Shown here: piece after piece, positions 1 to 6,905 of the stretch
Layout of the letters: every line of letters starts with the position of its first letter
Position numbering within the stretch: position 1 is the first letter of the stretch
Source: JAXMHQ01 sp046346665
GTDB taxonomy: Bacteria; Verrucomicrobiota; Verrucomicrobiia; Limisphaerales; JAXMHQ01
DNA: 64,000 nt
NCBI GenBank assembly: GCA_046346665.1
Contig: JAXMHQ010000013.1
Span: 51,607-115,606 of the forward strand
Reading direction: 5' to 3'
Translations under genes and position numbers: made by a program
Notes under the pieces: generated by a model
Seen by the model: only the letters and a program-made list of their open reading frames with translations
The model's database searches: none
What the model was told of the DNA's origin: nothing

Positions 1-717
1 TTCCAGCGCGACCGCGGCGCCGTCCAGGACGCGGTTCGTCAGCGTGACGGATTGCGCGGTCCCGGTGTCGTTGTCGACCGTGATCCGGGCCGTGACCCGG
101 TTGGACCGGACGGAGGGCATCACGAACACATCGCTGATCGACACGGGCGGCAGGCTGCGGAGGGTGACGGGCTGCCAGATGCCGTATTGATCGTAGCGAC
201 CGCCGATGGGCGCCAGGATTTTGTCGTGGACGAACCGGCGGGGCTCCTGTCCGGAAGGCATTGCGCTGAAATCGACCGCCGACGCAAATGTGGCCGTCCA
301 ATCCGTGACGCCCACGATGAGTTCATTGGTCTGGCCGGGCATGGCCGCGGAGGTGGCGTCGATCTCGAACGGCTCGTAGCCGTTGAGGTAGCTGCCGAGA
401 AAGACGCCGTTGAGCCAGATTTGCGAATTGTATTTCACCCCGCCGAAACGCAACCGGAGCTGGGTGCCGGCCATGGCGGAGGGAACCGTGAAAGTGCGCC
501 GGAACCAGGCGTGCTCGTATTGCCAGCCGGTCAGGAAGCCCGGAACGGTCGTGGTCTGCCACTGGTTCGTGGGCGGATAGATCAACTGGCTCACTTTCTG
601 AAACTGCCACGCGCCTCCAAGGTCCAGTTCGGACCGCGCGGCATGGGCGCGAACGGGAATAAAGAGGGAGAAAAGAAGCGAAATGAGCAGGGCCTGAATA
701 CAGCGTTTGGCGCTCAT
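1..717 (-). CDS. Glycoside hydrolase family 2 enzyme, N-terminal part (cut by window edge)
   Basis: Reading the minus strand from the ATG at 717 gives 239 codons without a stop before the window ends, so only the N-terminal part is visible. Residues 1-26 look like a signal peptide (basic start, run of L/I/F, ending AHA), so the enzyme is exported. From about residue 30 it resembles the sugar-binding jelly-roll of GH2 enzymes: an LGGAWQF strand, a YEHAWFRRTF segment typical of the 'WYRRTF' motif, then FGGVKYNSQIWLNGVFLG and a GYEPFEID segment. The catalytic barrel lies outside the window, so substrate (galactoside, glucuronide, mannoside) cannot be told. The plus-strand reading frame over the same bases has no recognisable domain. 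Family assignment is firm; specificity is unknown. Confidence 0.85.
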   Translation of the reverse strand, partial: MSAKRCIQALLISLLFSLFIPVRAHAARSELDLGGAWQFQKVSQLIYPPTNQWQTTTVPGFLTGWQYEHAWFRRTFTVPSAMAGTQLRLRFGGVKYNSQIWLNGVFLGSYLNGYEPFEIDATSAAMPGQTNELIVGVTDWTATFASAVDFSAMPSGQEPRRFVHDKILAPIGGRYDQYGIWQPVTLRSLPPVSISDVFVMPSVRSNRVTARITVDNDTGTAQSVTLTNRVLDGAAVALE

Positions 718-766
718 GCCGCCATCCTGAAATGGCCGCCCTGAAAGTCAAGGAGGGTTTAAACCG

Positions 767-899
767 GGTAATGTCTAAATTGCAGTTTGGAAGGGGCCTG
801 CCGTGGTAGGGCTGCGCTCCGCGCGGCCGGCGCCGCGGAGCGGCGCCCTACCAAACCGCCTGATCGCTCGAAGACGCGATTTCAAATTAGGACATTACC
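767..899. repeat. Nested inverted repeat in the 718-1086 spacer
   Basis: The outer arms are GGTAATGTCTAAATTG (767-782) and CAAATTAGGACATTACC (883-899), complementary apart from a small indel. Inside lies a second imperfect palindrome (807-851) with arms starting GTAGGGC and ending GCCCTAC around GCGCTCCGCG/CGCGGAGCG. The short direct repeat TAAACCGGGT also occurs on both sides (760-769 and 901-910). No gene is seen in this spacer. Confidence 0.7.
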
Positions 900-935
900 T
901 TAAACCGGGTGGACCTGGCAACGTGGCCCGCAGAT

Positions 936-995
936 CGCAGATCACGCAGATCAATCGATCCCAGCTCATTTTCCGCGTGATCTGCGTGATCCGCG
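936..995. repeat. Inverted repeat, 'GCAGATCAC' family, copy 1
   Basis: The left arm CGCAGATCACGCAGATCA (936-953) pairs with TGATCTGCGTGATCCGCG (978-995) with one mismatch across a 24-base loop. The same unit, in the same arrangement, recurs at 26411-26483 upstream of the GH27 gene, so it is a dispersed family and not a chance palindrome. Confidence 0.75.
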
Positions 996-1086
996 AAGGC
1001 CCAATTCATGCCCGAAATTGCTGTTGCGCAAATCCGGTTTCAGCTAAACAGTGACCGGACCGGATCCGATCGAACCCGTTGAATTT

Positions 1087-1468
1087 ATGCCCGTGAAAAC
1101 CATCATCCGCCCCGCCCGCTCGCCCGCCGCGGTCGGCCCCTACAACCATGCCGTGCGCGTCGGCGACCCACCAACAATGCCCGCCGGCCAAATCCCCAGC
1201 CCGGCCGACGGCAGCCTCGTCATGGGCGATATCAAGGCCCAGACCGACCGCGTGCTGCAGAATATTCAAGCCATTCTCGAAGACCAGAAACTCACGTTCG
1301 ATCACGTGGTCAAAAGCACCGTGTTCCTCGTCAACCTGGCGGACTTCACCGCCATGAACGAGGTCTACGCGAAATATTTCACGCGTTACCCGGCCCGATC
1401 GACCGTCCGGGTGCTCGCGCCTGCCCAAAGGCGCCCATGTGGAAATTGAAGTCATCGCTCATTTCTAA
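1087..1468 (+). pseudogene. ridA: RidA/YjgF-type enamine deaminase, frameshifted remnant
   Basis: From the ATG at 1087 the protein begins MPVKTIIRPARSPAAVGPYN and continues through IKAQTDRVLQNIQAILEDQK and DHVVKSTVFLVNL, which is characteristic of RidA, a family that deaminates reactive enamines made by PLP enzymes. Around base 1420 the frame shifts: the expected ending LPKGAHVEIEVIAHF is present but one frame over and stops at TAA 1466-1468. Removing one C of the CC at 1420-1421 restores it. The stretch after VGD also departs from the family pattern (PPTMPAGQIPSPADG has one residue too many before GQ and one too few after IP), and the usual D of TRDYPAR is missing. These independent defects favour a decaying gene over a single sequencing error, though error is possible. 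Confidence 0.75.
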
Positions 1469-1474
1469 ATTCGC

Positions 1475-1543
1475 AGCCGCGATCGCGAGATGGCGGTCCC
1501 GGGCCGGTTTGTAAATGCATCCGCGATTTGCAATCGCGGCTAC
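1475..1543. repeat. 'GTAGCCGCGAT' palindrome family, inverted pair overlapping a gene start
   Basis: AGCCGCGAT at 1475-1483 is matched by ATCGCGGCT at 1533-1541, and the inner stretch 1521-1539 is itself a hairpin (CCGCGATTTGCAATCGCGG). The same family occurs at 24965-25041, 30223-30250 and 60321-60349. Here the right half supplies codons 3-9 of the following esterase gene. Confidence 0.65.
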
Positions 1544-2261
1544 TCCAGCCGCCCTGCTGCTTGCCTCGATCATCGCCGGGGTAGCCGCCGCAGCCGCCGC
1601 CGGCCACAAAATCCGGATCGTGCTGGTGGGGGATTCCACCGTGACCGACACGAACGGCTGGGGCGCGGGATTCAAAAGCCTGCTGAGCGACCGCGCGGAA
1701 TGCCTGAACGTCGCCGCCAATGGCCGCAGTTCGCGCAGTTACATCCGGGAAGGTCGCTGGACCAATGCGCTGGCGCTCAAAGGCGATTATTACCTGATCC
1801 AGTTCGGTCACAATGACGAACCCGGCAAGGGCGATCGTTCCACGGATCCGCAGACGACCTACCGCGAATTCATGATGCGTTATGTCGACGACTGCCGCGC
1901 CATCGGCGCCACGCCCGTCCTCGTCACCTCGCTTGTCCGTCGCCAGTTCGGTCCCGACGGAAAAATCCACTCCAGCCTGGTGCCTTACGTGGAGGTGGTA
2001 AAATCGATCGCCGCGGAGAAACAGGTGCCGCTGGTGGATCTTCACGCGCGCAGCCTGGAGCTGTGCGAGAAGCTGGGGAAGGAACAGTGCCTGGTGTTCA
2101 GCCCGATGAAGCTGACGAACCAGGTGGACAACACGCATTTGAACGCGGCGGGTTCGCCGGTGTTTGCGCGGCTCGTGGCGGAGGAACTGGTCAGCGCCGT
2201 GCCCGCTCTCGCGCCCTGCTTCAAACCCGGCGCGATCCCGGTTGCCGCAACCACGCATTAA
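1515..2261 (+). CDS. Secreted SGNH-hydrolase esterase, rhamnogalacturonan acetylesterase type (CE12-like)
   Basis: The 248-residue protein has an Ala-rich signal peptide (about 1-29), then an SGNH/GDSL hydrolase fold. Block I is GDSTV at 39-43 (nucleophile Ser41), block III is GHND near residue 95, and block V is DNTHLN near 212-217, supplying the catalytic Asp and His. The spacing and the GDSTVTD...GWG start are those of rhamnogalacturonan acetylesterases, which remove acetyl groups from pectin backbones. The ATG at 1515 lies next to a dispersed palindrome, so the first codons of the signal peptide derive from repeat DNA. The next in-frame starts would cut into or remove the hydrophobic core. 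It ends 9 bases before rmuC. Activity on pectin is inferred from family resemblance. Confidence 0.85.
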   Translation: MHPRFAIAATPAALLLASIIAGVAAAAAAGHKIRIVLVGDSTVTDTNGWGAGFKSLLSDRAECLNVAANGRSSRSYIREGRWTNALALKGDYYLIQFGHNDEPGKGDRSTDPQTTYREFMMRYVDDCRAIGATPVLVTSLVRRQFGPDGKIHSSLVPYVEVVKSIAAEKQVPLVDLHARSLELCEKLGKEQCLVFSPMKLTNQVDNTHLNAAGSPVFARLVAEELVSAVPALAPCFKPGAIPVAATTH

Positions 2262-2270
2262 TCACCCGGC

Positions 2271-3620
2271 ATGGATAAAACATTGCTCATCGGCCTGGCC
2301 ATCGGCCTCGCGCTCGGCGCCGTCATCGGCTGGCTGCTCGGCCGCAGCCGGCCCGCCCGCGCCGACAGCCCGCTGGAATCCGAACTGCGCCAGCAGCTCG
2401 GCCTCCGGGAATCGGAACTGAAGGAAGCCCGCGGCGAAGCGGCCCGGAACGCCGAGGCGCGCGCCCGGGCGGAGGAGGCGCGCTCGGCTGCCGGACGCCT
2501 GCTGGAGGAACAGCGCGCCGCGAACGAAAAAGCGCTGCAGGAAGCGCGCGACCTCCAAACCCGCGCGCTGGCGGATCTCCGCGACGCGTTCAAGGCGCTG
2601 AGTTCCGACGCGCTCAAACAAACCGCGCCGGAATTTCTCCGGCTTGCGGAACAGAGTTTCGGCAAGCTGCAGGAAGCCGCCAAGGGCGACCTGTCCCAGC
2701 GGCAGGAGGCCATCAAGGGGCTGGTGGAACCCCTGCGGCAACAGCTCGAAACCTACCAGCAACGCCTCCAGCAAAGCGAACAGAACCAGTCGTCCACGCT
2801 CGGCGAAGTCAAAAAGCAGCTCGAACTGCTCTCCCAACAAAGCCAGAATCTCGCCGCCGAAACCCAGCAGTTCCGCATGGTGCTCAAGAGCAGCCCCGCC
2901 CGCGGCCGATGGGGCGAGGAAACCCTCCGCCGCGTCGTCGAAGCGGCCGGCATGACCGCCCATTGCGATTTCGAACTCCAAATCGCCGAGGGCGACGGCC
3001 GCCCCGATCTCGTCGTCAAACTGCCCGGCGACCGGTTCATCATCGTCGACGCCAAAGTGCCCGATTTCGATTTCCTCAACGCCCTGGAGTCGGCCGACGC
3101 GGAAAAACGCGCCGCCTCGCTGGCCACGCACGCGGCGAAGCTGAAAAACACGATCAAGGAACTCGCCGCCCGGGATTACCCCGGCAAATTTCCCAAGGCG
3201 CTGGATCACGTCGTGCTTTTCATGCCCGCGGAATCCCTCTTCAGTGCGGCGCTCGAAGGCGATCGCGACCTGATCGTCTGGGCAGCCGAGAAAAAGATCC
3301 TGCTCGCCACGCCCGCCTCGCTGATCGCCCTGCTTCGGTCCGTCAGCGTGAGCTGGGCGCAGCATGATCAGACCGAAAACGCCGCCGCGATCGCCGAGGC
3401 CGCCCGGGAACTCTACCGGCGCCTCACCGTTTTTGCGCAGCACTTCGAAGGCATCCGCTCCGGGCTCGAATCCGCCGGGCGCGCCTTCAACCAGGCCGTC
3501 GGCAGCTACGAACTCCGCATCAAACCCGCCGGGGAAAATCTCCAGAAACTTGGCGGCGCACCCGCCGGCAAATCCGTCGAATCCATCCCACCCCTCGAAG
3601 TCGCCCTGCGGGAAAAGTAA
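2271..3620 (+). CDS. rmuC: DNA recombination protein RmuC
   Basis: The 449-residue protein starts with one membrane-spanning segment (LLIGLAIGLALGAVIGWLLG, about 4-23). A long charged coiled coil follows (about 35-215, many E/A/R/Q heptads). The RmuC core (about 215-400) contains MVLKSSPARGRWGEETLRRV, DGRPDLVVKLPG and the conserved IIVDAKVPDFDFL. RmuC proteins limit inversions at short inverted repeats and belong to the restriction-endonuclease-like superfamily. That is notable in a genome full of palindromes, though a link is only speculation. The length is normal. The gene probably shares a transcript with the esterase 9 bases upstream. A large palindromic repeat begins two bases after its stop codon. 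Confidence 0.93.
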   Translation: MDKTLLIGLAIGLALGAVIGWLLGRSRPARADSPLESELRQQLGLRESELKEARGEAARNAEARARAEEARSAAGRLLEEQRAANEKALQEARDLQTRALADLRDAFKALSSDALKQTAPEFLRLAEQSFGKLQEAAKGDLSQRQEAIKGLVEPLRQQLETYQQRLQQSEQNQSSTLGEVKKQLELLSQQSQNLAAETQQFRMVLKSSPARGRWGEETLRRVVEAAGMTAHCDFELQIAEGDGRPDLVVKLPGDRFIIVDAKVPDFDFLNALESADAEKRAASLATHAAKLKNTIKELAARDYPGKFPKALDHVVLFMPAESLFSAALEGDRDLIVWAAEKKILLATPASLIALLRSVSVSWAQHDQTENAAAIAEAARELYRRLTVFAQHFEGIRSGLESAGRAFNQAVGSYELRIKPAGENLQKLGGAPAGKSVESIPPLEVALREK

Positions 3621-3621
3621 C

Positions 3622-3783
3622 GACGGTAGGGACGCCGCGCTGCTGCGGCGTCCCCGCCCGCGCATCAGCGGGCGGAAAGCGGAACGGCGCCCGGCATGCC
3701 CTCTGCAAGCTTGCGCCGCTGGACGCGGCGCGGACGGCGCAGCAGCGCGCCGTCCCTACCCGCGATTCAGATGCGTCGGCCCT
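3622..3783. repeat. Large composite palindrome, family B copy 1
   Basis: Outer arms GGTAGGGACG (3625-3634) and CGTCCCTACC (3751-3760) enclose further hairpins, including CCGCCCGC/GCGGGCGG. A near-identical copy lies at 57361-57502; the shared sequence runs on past the right arm to GATGCGTCGGCCCT. This copy carries extra CTG and GGCGCGGACGGCG-type insertions relative to the other. The element starts directly after the rmuC stop and fills most of the spacer to the next gene. Confidence 0.85.
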
Positions 3784-3877
3784 GCTTTTTCCCTCGGCGC
3801 TCTTTACATCCGGCGCGCCTGTCATTAGAATGAGGCAGAGTTTCACGCACATGAATGTCCGCGTCCTAATTTCCTTT

Positions 3878-4573
3878 ATGAACTCCCCCATTCAATGGTT
3901 CCGCGCCACGCGCCTCCTGGCCGCGGCGGCCTGCATCGTCGTGGCCGGCTGCGCCACCGAATCGCACGAGGCGTTGCCGGTCGAAAAAGTCGCCTCCGCC
4001 GGCACGGCCTACACCGGGCCCAAAAGCACGCTGGTGGTCGGCAAGTTCGACAACCGATCCAGCTACCTGCGCGGGGTGTTCTCGGACGGCGTGGACCGGC
4101 TGGGCGGACAGGCCAAGACGGTGCTGATCGCCGACCTCCAGCAGACGGGCCGGTTTGTCGTGGTGGACCGCGACAACATGGACGAGATCGCGCGCGAAGC
4201 GAAGTTGCGGGGGCAGGAACAGTCGTTGAAAGGCGCGGAATTCGCCGTGACGGGCGACGTGGTGGAGTTCGGACGCAAGGAAGTGGGCGACGTGGAATTG
4301 TTCGGAATCCTGGGCAGCGGCAAGAAGCAGGTGGCGTATTCCAAGGTGACGTTGAACGTCGTGAACGTGCTGACCAGCGAAGTGGTTTACTCGGTGCAGG
4401 GCGCGGGCCAATACGCGTTGAGCAACCGCGAGGTCCTGGGCTTCGGCGGCGCCGCCGGATATGACTCCACACTGAATGGAAAAGTGCTCGACCTCGCGAT
4501 TCGCGAAGCCGTGAACCGCCTCGTCGAAGGCCTGGAACAGGGCAAATGGAAACCGTCGCTCGACGCCAAATGA
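3878..4573 (+). CDS. CsgG/HfaB-family outer-membrane lipoprotein
   Basis: Starting at the ATG at 3878 gives a 231-residue lipoprotein: MNSPIQWFRATRLLAAAACIVVAGC with the lipobox Cys at 25. The mature part matches the CsgG family: LVVGKFDNRSSYLRGVFSDGVDRLG, a LIADLQQTGRFVVVDRDNMDEI segment and GAEFAVTGDVVEFG. CsgG proteins assemble into outer-membrane rings that export curli-like or other proteins. Together with the next two genes it forms the recurring CsgG, DUF4810, DUF799 set, each ORF overlapping the next by ATGA, which implies translational coupling and joint function. An upstream in-frame ATG (3830) would add 16 residues before the signal peptide and is less likely. Confidence 0.88.
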   Translation: MNSPIQWFRATRLLAAAACIVVAGCATESHEALPVEKVASAGTAYTGPKSTLVVGKFDNRSSYLRGVFSDGVDRLGGQAKTVLIADLQQTGRFVVVDRDNMDEIAREAKLRGQEQSLKGAEFAVTGDVVEFGRKEVGDVELFGILGSGKKQVAYSKVTLNVVNVLTSEVVYSVQGAGQYALSNREVLGFGGAAGYDSTLNGKVLDLAIREAVNRLVEGLEQGKWKPSLDAK

Positions 4574-4911
4574 AATCCCTGGCGGGCATTGGTTTGTTGT
4601 TGCTGCTGAGCGGCTGCAGCACCCCGACGATTTATTACTGGGGACACTACGAGCCGATGCTTTACGCGTCGTTCACGACGCCGGGCAAGATGCCGCCGGA
4701 ACGCGAGGTGGAGCTGATGGAGCAGGACCTGCAAAAGGCGCTTTCGGCGAACAAGCCGATGCCGCCGGGCTGGCACGCGCAACTCGGTTATTGCTACCTC
4801 CAGCTCGGCAAAGGCGACCAGGCGAAAAAGGAGTTTGAAACCGAAAAGGCGAACTTCCCCGAATCCAAGGTGATGATGGACCGGTTGATCAACAATCTCC
4901 AGAAACCATGA
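4570..4911 (+). CDS. DUF4810-family lipoprotein
   Basis: A 113-residue lipoprotein that starts at the ATG overlapping the csgG-like stop (ATGA). The signal sequence is MKSLAGIGLLLLLSGC, with Cys16 as lipidation site. It continues YYWGHYEPMLYASF and a helical part (GWHAQLGYCYLQLGKGDQAKKEFETEKANFPES) that resembles a TPR-like repeat. This is the pattern of DUF4810 proteins, which are found beside CsgG-type and DUF799-type lipoproteins. It probably works with both as a periplasm-facing accessory of the pore. The biochemical role of the family is not established. Confidence 0.85.
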   Translation: MKSLAGIGLLLLLSGCSTPTIYYWGHYEPMLYASFTTPGKMPPEREVELMEQDLQKALSANKPMPPGWHAQLGYCYLQLGKGDQAKKEFETEKANFPESKVMMDRLINNLQKP

Positions 4912-5567
4912 AGATCGCCCGACATCTCCAGAGCATCCTGCTGGCTGCCGCCGCGCTTTGCCTCGCCGGGTGCGAGGCGCCGAAGCCCTACGATTACACC
5001 AATTACCGCGCCCACCCGCCCCGATCCATCCTCGTCCTGCCGCCCCTCAACGAGACCACGTCGGTCGACGCCCCCTACAGCTACCTGTCCACCGTCACCG
5101 CCCCCGTCGCGGAACTGGGTTATTACGTGTTCCCGGTCCAGGTGGTGGATCATTACATGAAGGAAAACGGCCTGCCCGGCCCGGCCGAAATGCACGAAGT
5201 GCCGCTGAGCAAGTTCGTCGAAATCCTCGGCGCCGACGCAGTGATGTATCCAACCCTGACCGCCTACGGGACGAAATACCAGGTGGTCAACAGCGCTTCA
5301 CTCGTGAGCGTGAAGGCGCGCCTGGTGGATTGCCGGACAGGGATTCTGCTGTGGGAAGGCGCGGCCACCGTCCAGGCCAACTCCGGCGGTTCGGGAAATA
5401 TCATCGCCGATGCGATCGCCGCTTTGATCACCCAGGCCGTCAATTCCAGCACCGACGCCGCGCACGACCTGTGCTCACAGGCGAATTTCAACCTGTTCTA
5501 CCAGAAAAATTACGGCCTCCTCTACGGCCCCTACAGCCCGCTTTACGGGAAGGATGGACAACAATAA
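4908..5567 (+). CDS. DUF799 (GNA1162-like) lipoprotein
   Basis: A 219-residue lipoprotein with signal MKIARHLQSILLAAAALCLAGC (Cys22). The body has the DUF799 pattern: PRSILVLPPLNETTSVDAPYSYLSTVTAPVAELGYYVFPV, then a VDHYMKENGLPGPAEMHEVPLSKFVEILGADAVMYPTL segment. The family includes the meningococcal outer-membrane antigen GNA1162, whose fold resembles TolB/CsgG-type periplasmic domains. Start and preceding stop overlap as ATGA. Third member of the CsgG operon; a hairpin follows seven bases after the stop. Confidence 0.87.
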   Translation: MKIARHLQSILLAAAALCLAGCEAPKPYDYTNYRAHPPRSILVLPPLNETTSVDAPYSYLSTVTAPVAELGYYVFPVQVVDHYMKENGLPGPAEMHEVPLSKFVEILGADAVMYPTLTAYGTKYQVVNSASLVSVKARLVDCRTGILLWEGAATVQANSGGSGNIIADAIAALITQAVNSSTDAAHDLCSQANFNLFYQKNYGLLYGPYSPLYGKDGQQ

Positions 5568-5573
5568 ACGGAC

Positions 5574-5594
5574 CCCGGGGCCACCCGCCCCGGG
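5574..5594. terminator. GC-rich hairpin between convergent genes
   Basis: CCCGGGGC (5574-5581) and GCCCCGGG (5587-5594) form a perfect 8-bp stem with a 5-base loop between the DUF799 gene and the oppositely oriented hsp20 gene. There is no clear T-run on either side, so a bidirectional terminator is plausible but not certain. Confidence 0.45.
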
Positions 5595-5618
5595 ATCCGC
5601 GTGGTCCTCAACAAACAC

Positions 5619-5987
5619 TCACTCCACAGAGATTTTGCGCGGCTTCACGCGCTCCGATTTCGGCAGCGTCAGGGTCAGGATGCCCTGGTCCATCTTCGCC
5701 GAAATGCGGGAGGTGTCGATCGCCGGATCCAGCTCGAACACCCGGCGGTAATCCGCCTGCTGGCGTTCGCGGAACAGCACCTCACCCGCCGCCGTGTCGC
5801 GATTGCGCCGGCCGGTGATCGTGATTTCATTGCCCTCGAGCGTGATGTTCAGACCGTCCTTGCCCACCCCGGGCATCTCGGCCTGGACGACGTAGCCGTC
5901 GCGCGTTTCAAAAATGTTCACCTCCGGCACCACAAACTGATCGTGGTTTTTCATTTGCACCGGACGATTTTCAACGGTTGTGTTCAT
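5619..5987 (-). CDS. Hsp20/alpha-crystallin small heat-shock protein
   Basis: The 122-residue protein is almost entirely an alpha-crystallin domain: VPEVNIFETRDGYVVQAEMPGVGKDGLNITLEGNEITITGRR, the loop with RRVFELDPAIDTSRISAKMDQGILTLTLPKSE (the GxLTLxLP signature) and a C-terminal KPRKISVE. Small heat-shock proteins are ATP-independent holdases that bind unfolding proteins in the cytoplasm. The N-terminal arm is very short. It lies downstream of and in line with a second hsp20 gene, so the pair is probably one stress-induced unit, with a hairpin between the two. Confidence 0.92.
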   Translation of the reverse strand: MNTTVENRPVQMKNHDQFVVPEVNIFETRDGYVVQAEMPGVGKDGLNITLEGNEITITGRRNRDTAAGEVLFRERQQADYRRVFELDPAIDTSRISAKMDQGILTLTLPKSERVKPRKISVE

Positions 5988-6026
5988 AGTAAATTTTTTG
6001 TTCGGTTAAAGTTTTAGGTTCAGCGG

Positions 6027-6051
6027 GCCGGGCGGCGCCTTGCCGCCCGGC
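6027..6051. other. 10-bp hairpin between the two hsp20 genes
   Basis: GCCGGGCGGC (6027-6036) and GCCGCCCGGC (6042-6051) form a perfect stem with loop GCCTT. It could stabilise or partly terminate the upstream hsp20 message. There is no strong T-run on the minus strand. Confidence 0.5.
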
Positions 6052-6061
6052 TGTGTCAGGA

Positions 6062-6529
6062 TCAGTTCACCTGGACGGAGATTTGTTTCGGCTTCGCTTC
6101 CTCGGTCTTGGGCAGCGTCACAGTGAGAACGCCGTCCTGGTAGTGCGCCTTCACCCCGTCCGCAGCCACCGGCGCCGGCAACAGCACCGTGCGCTGGAAG
6201 CGACCGACGAACCGCTCGGCGCGATACACCTCGGATTCCTTGTGCTCCGCCTCTTCCTTCCGTTCGCCCGTGATGCTCAGGCTGCCCTCGTGCAGGGAGA
6301 TCTCAATCTCCTCTTTCTTCATCCCGGGCAACTCCGCCTTCACCACGAACTGTTCCTTGTCCTCATACAGATCCAACGCCGGCGTCCACCCGCTCAACAA
6401 CCGCGACGTCCGCGTCAACTCCGCCAAAGGCGCTTCAAATAACCGGTCAATCTCCTCCCGCAAATCCGTCAGCCGTCCGTAACCAGGCCAGGTCGGCAAT
6501 TGCGGCGTCTGCCATCGTATCACTTTCAT
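6062..6529 (-). CDS. Hsp20/alpha-crystallin small heat-shock protein
   Basis: A 155-residue small heat-shock protein. A class-typical N-terminal arm (MKVIRWQTPQL...LREEIDRLFEAPL) precedes the alpha-crystallin domain (about 45-150), with LYEDKEQFVVKAELPGMKKEEIEISLHEGSLSITGER, a RAERFVGRFQRTVLLP loop and DGVLTVTLPKTEEAKPKQI. The start at 6529 is 9 bases after an AAAGGA ribosome-binding site; an ATG two codons earlier (6535) is only 3 bases from it. It is the first gene of a two-gene hsp20 unit. The two proteins differ enough to suggest mixed or specialised oligomers. Confidence 0.92.
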   Translation of the reverse strand: MKVIRWQTPQLPTWPGYGRLTDLREEIDRLFEAPLAELTRTSRLLSGWTPALDLYEDKEQFVVKAELPGMKKEEIEISLHEGSLSITGERKEEAEHKESEVYRAERFVGRFQRTVLLPAPVAADGVKAHYQDGVLTVTLPKTEEAKPKQISVQVN

Positions 6530-6636
6530 AGTCATGTATCCTTTCAAATTGATTTGTTGTTACACCTCCCTTTTAGCTTTCCACATGCCACAAAAATCCC
6601 CCACCATATCGAAGCACGCAAACTACACGAAATAAA

Positions 6637-6730
6637 TTGTTTAGAACAAATAAATCCTAAAGACACCCGAACTCAATAAGTGTCATTGTGACACATGCGA
6701 AATCCGTTTTGCACTGGGCGCATGTGACAC
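6637..6730 (-). promoter_or_regulatory. Palindromes upstream of the hsp20 pair (candidate operator region)
   Basis: This AT-rich stretch upstream of the hsp20 unit holds TTGTT-TAG-AACAA (6637-6649), TGTCA-TTG-TGACA (6681-6693) and two copies of TGTGACAC about 35 bases apart. It is not a CIRCE element. It fits a regulatory region, but no known regulator is recognised. Confidence 0.35.
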
Positions 6731-6784
6731 GATGGCTCATTCTTTTGAACTGGGTATGGACACGGATTGCAGGCGGGGAGCTTT

Positions 6785-6884
6785 GACGCGAATTTTCGCG
6801 AATTTCCGCTGATCGGGTGGGGCGAGACTCCGTCGAGCCCTGGACAAAATTCCGGCGCCCCTTCCATTAGCGAAAATTCGCGTC
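6785..6884. repeat. Inverted repeat, 'ACGCGAATTTTCGC' type
   Basis: GACGCGAATTTTCGC (6785-6799) and GCGAAAATTCGCGTC (6870-6884) are perfect 15-base inverted arms about 70 bases apart. It lies just past the 3' end of the minus-strand lipoprotein gene. No gene is seen in 6731-6905. Confidence 0.75.
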
Positions 6885-6905
6885 AATTCGCGTCAGCCCT
6901 CCCCC

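Noticed and set aside
52..744. 230-codon plus-strand frame at the left edge
   Set aside because: Shadow of the minus-strand GH2 gene, which has a signal peptide and sugar-binding motifs.
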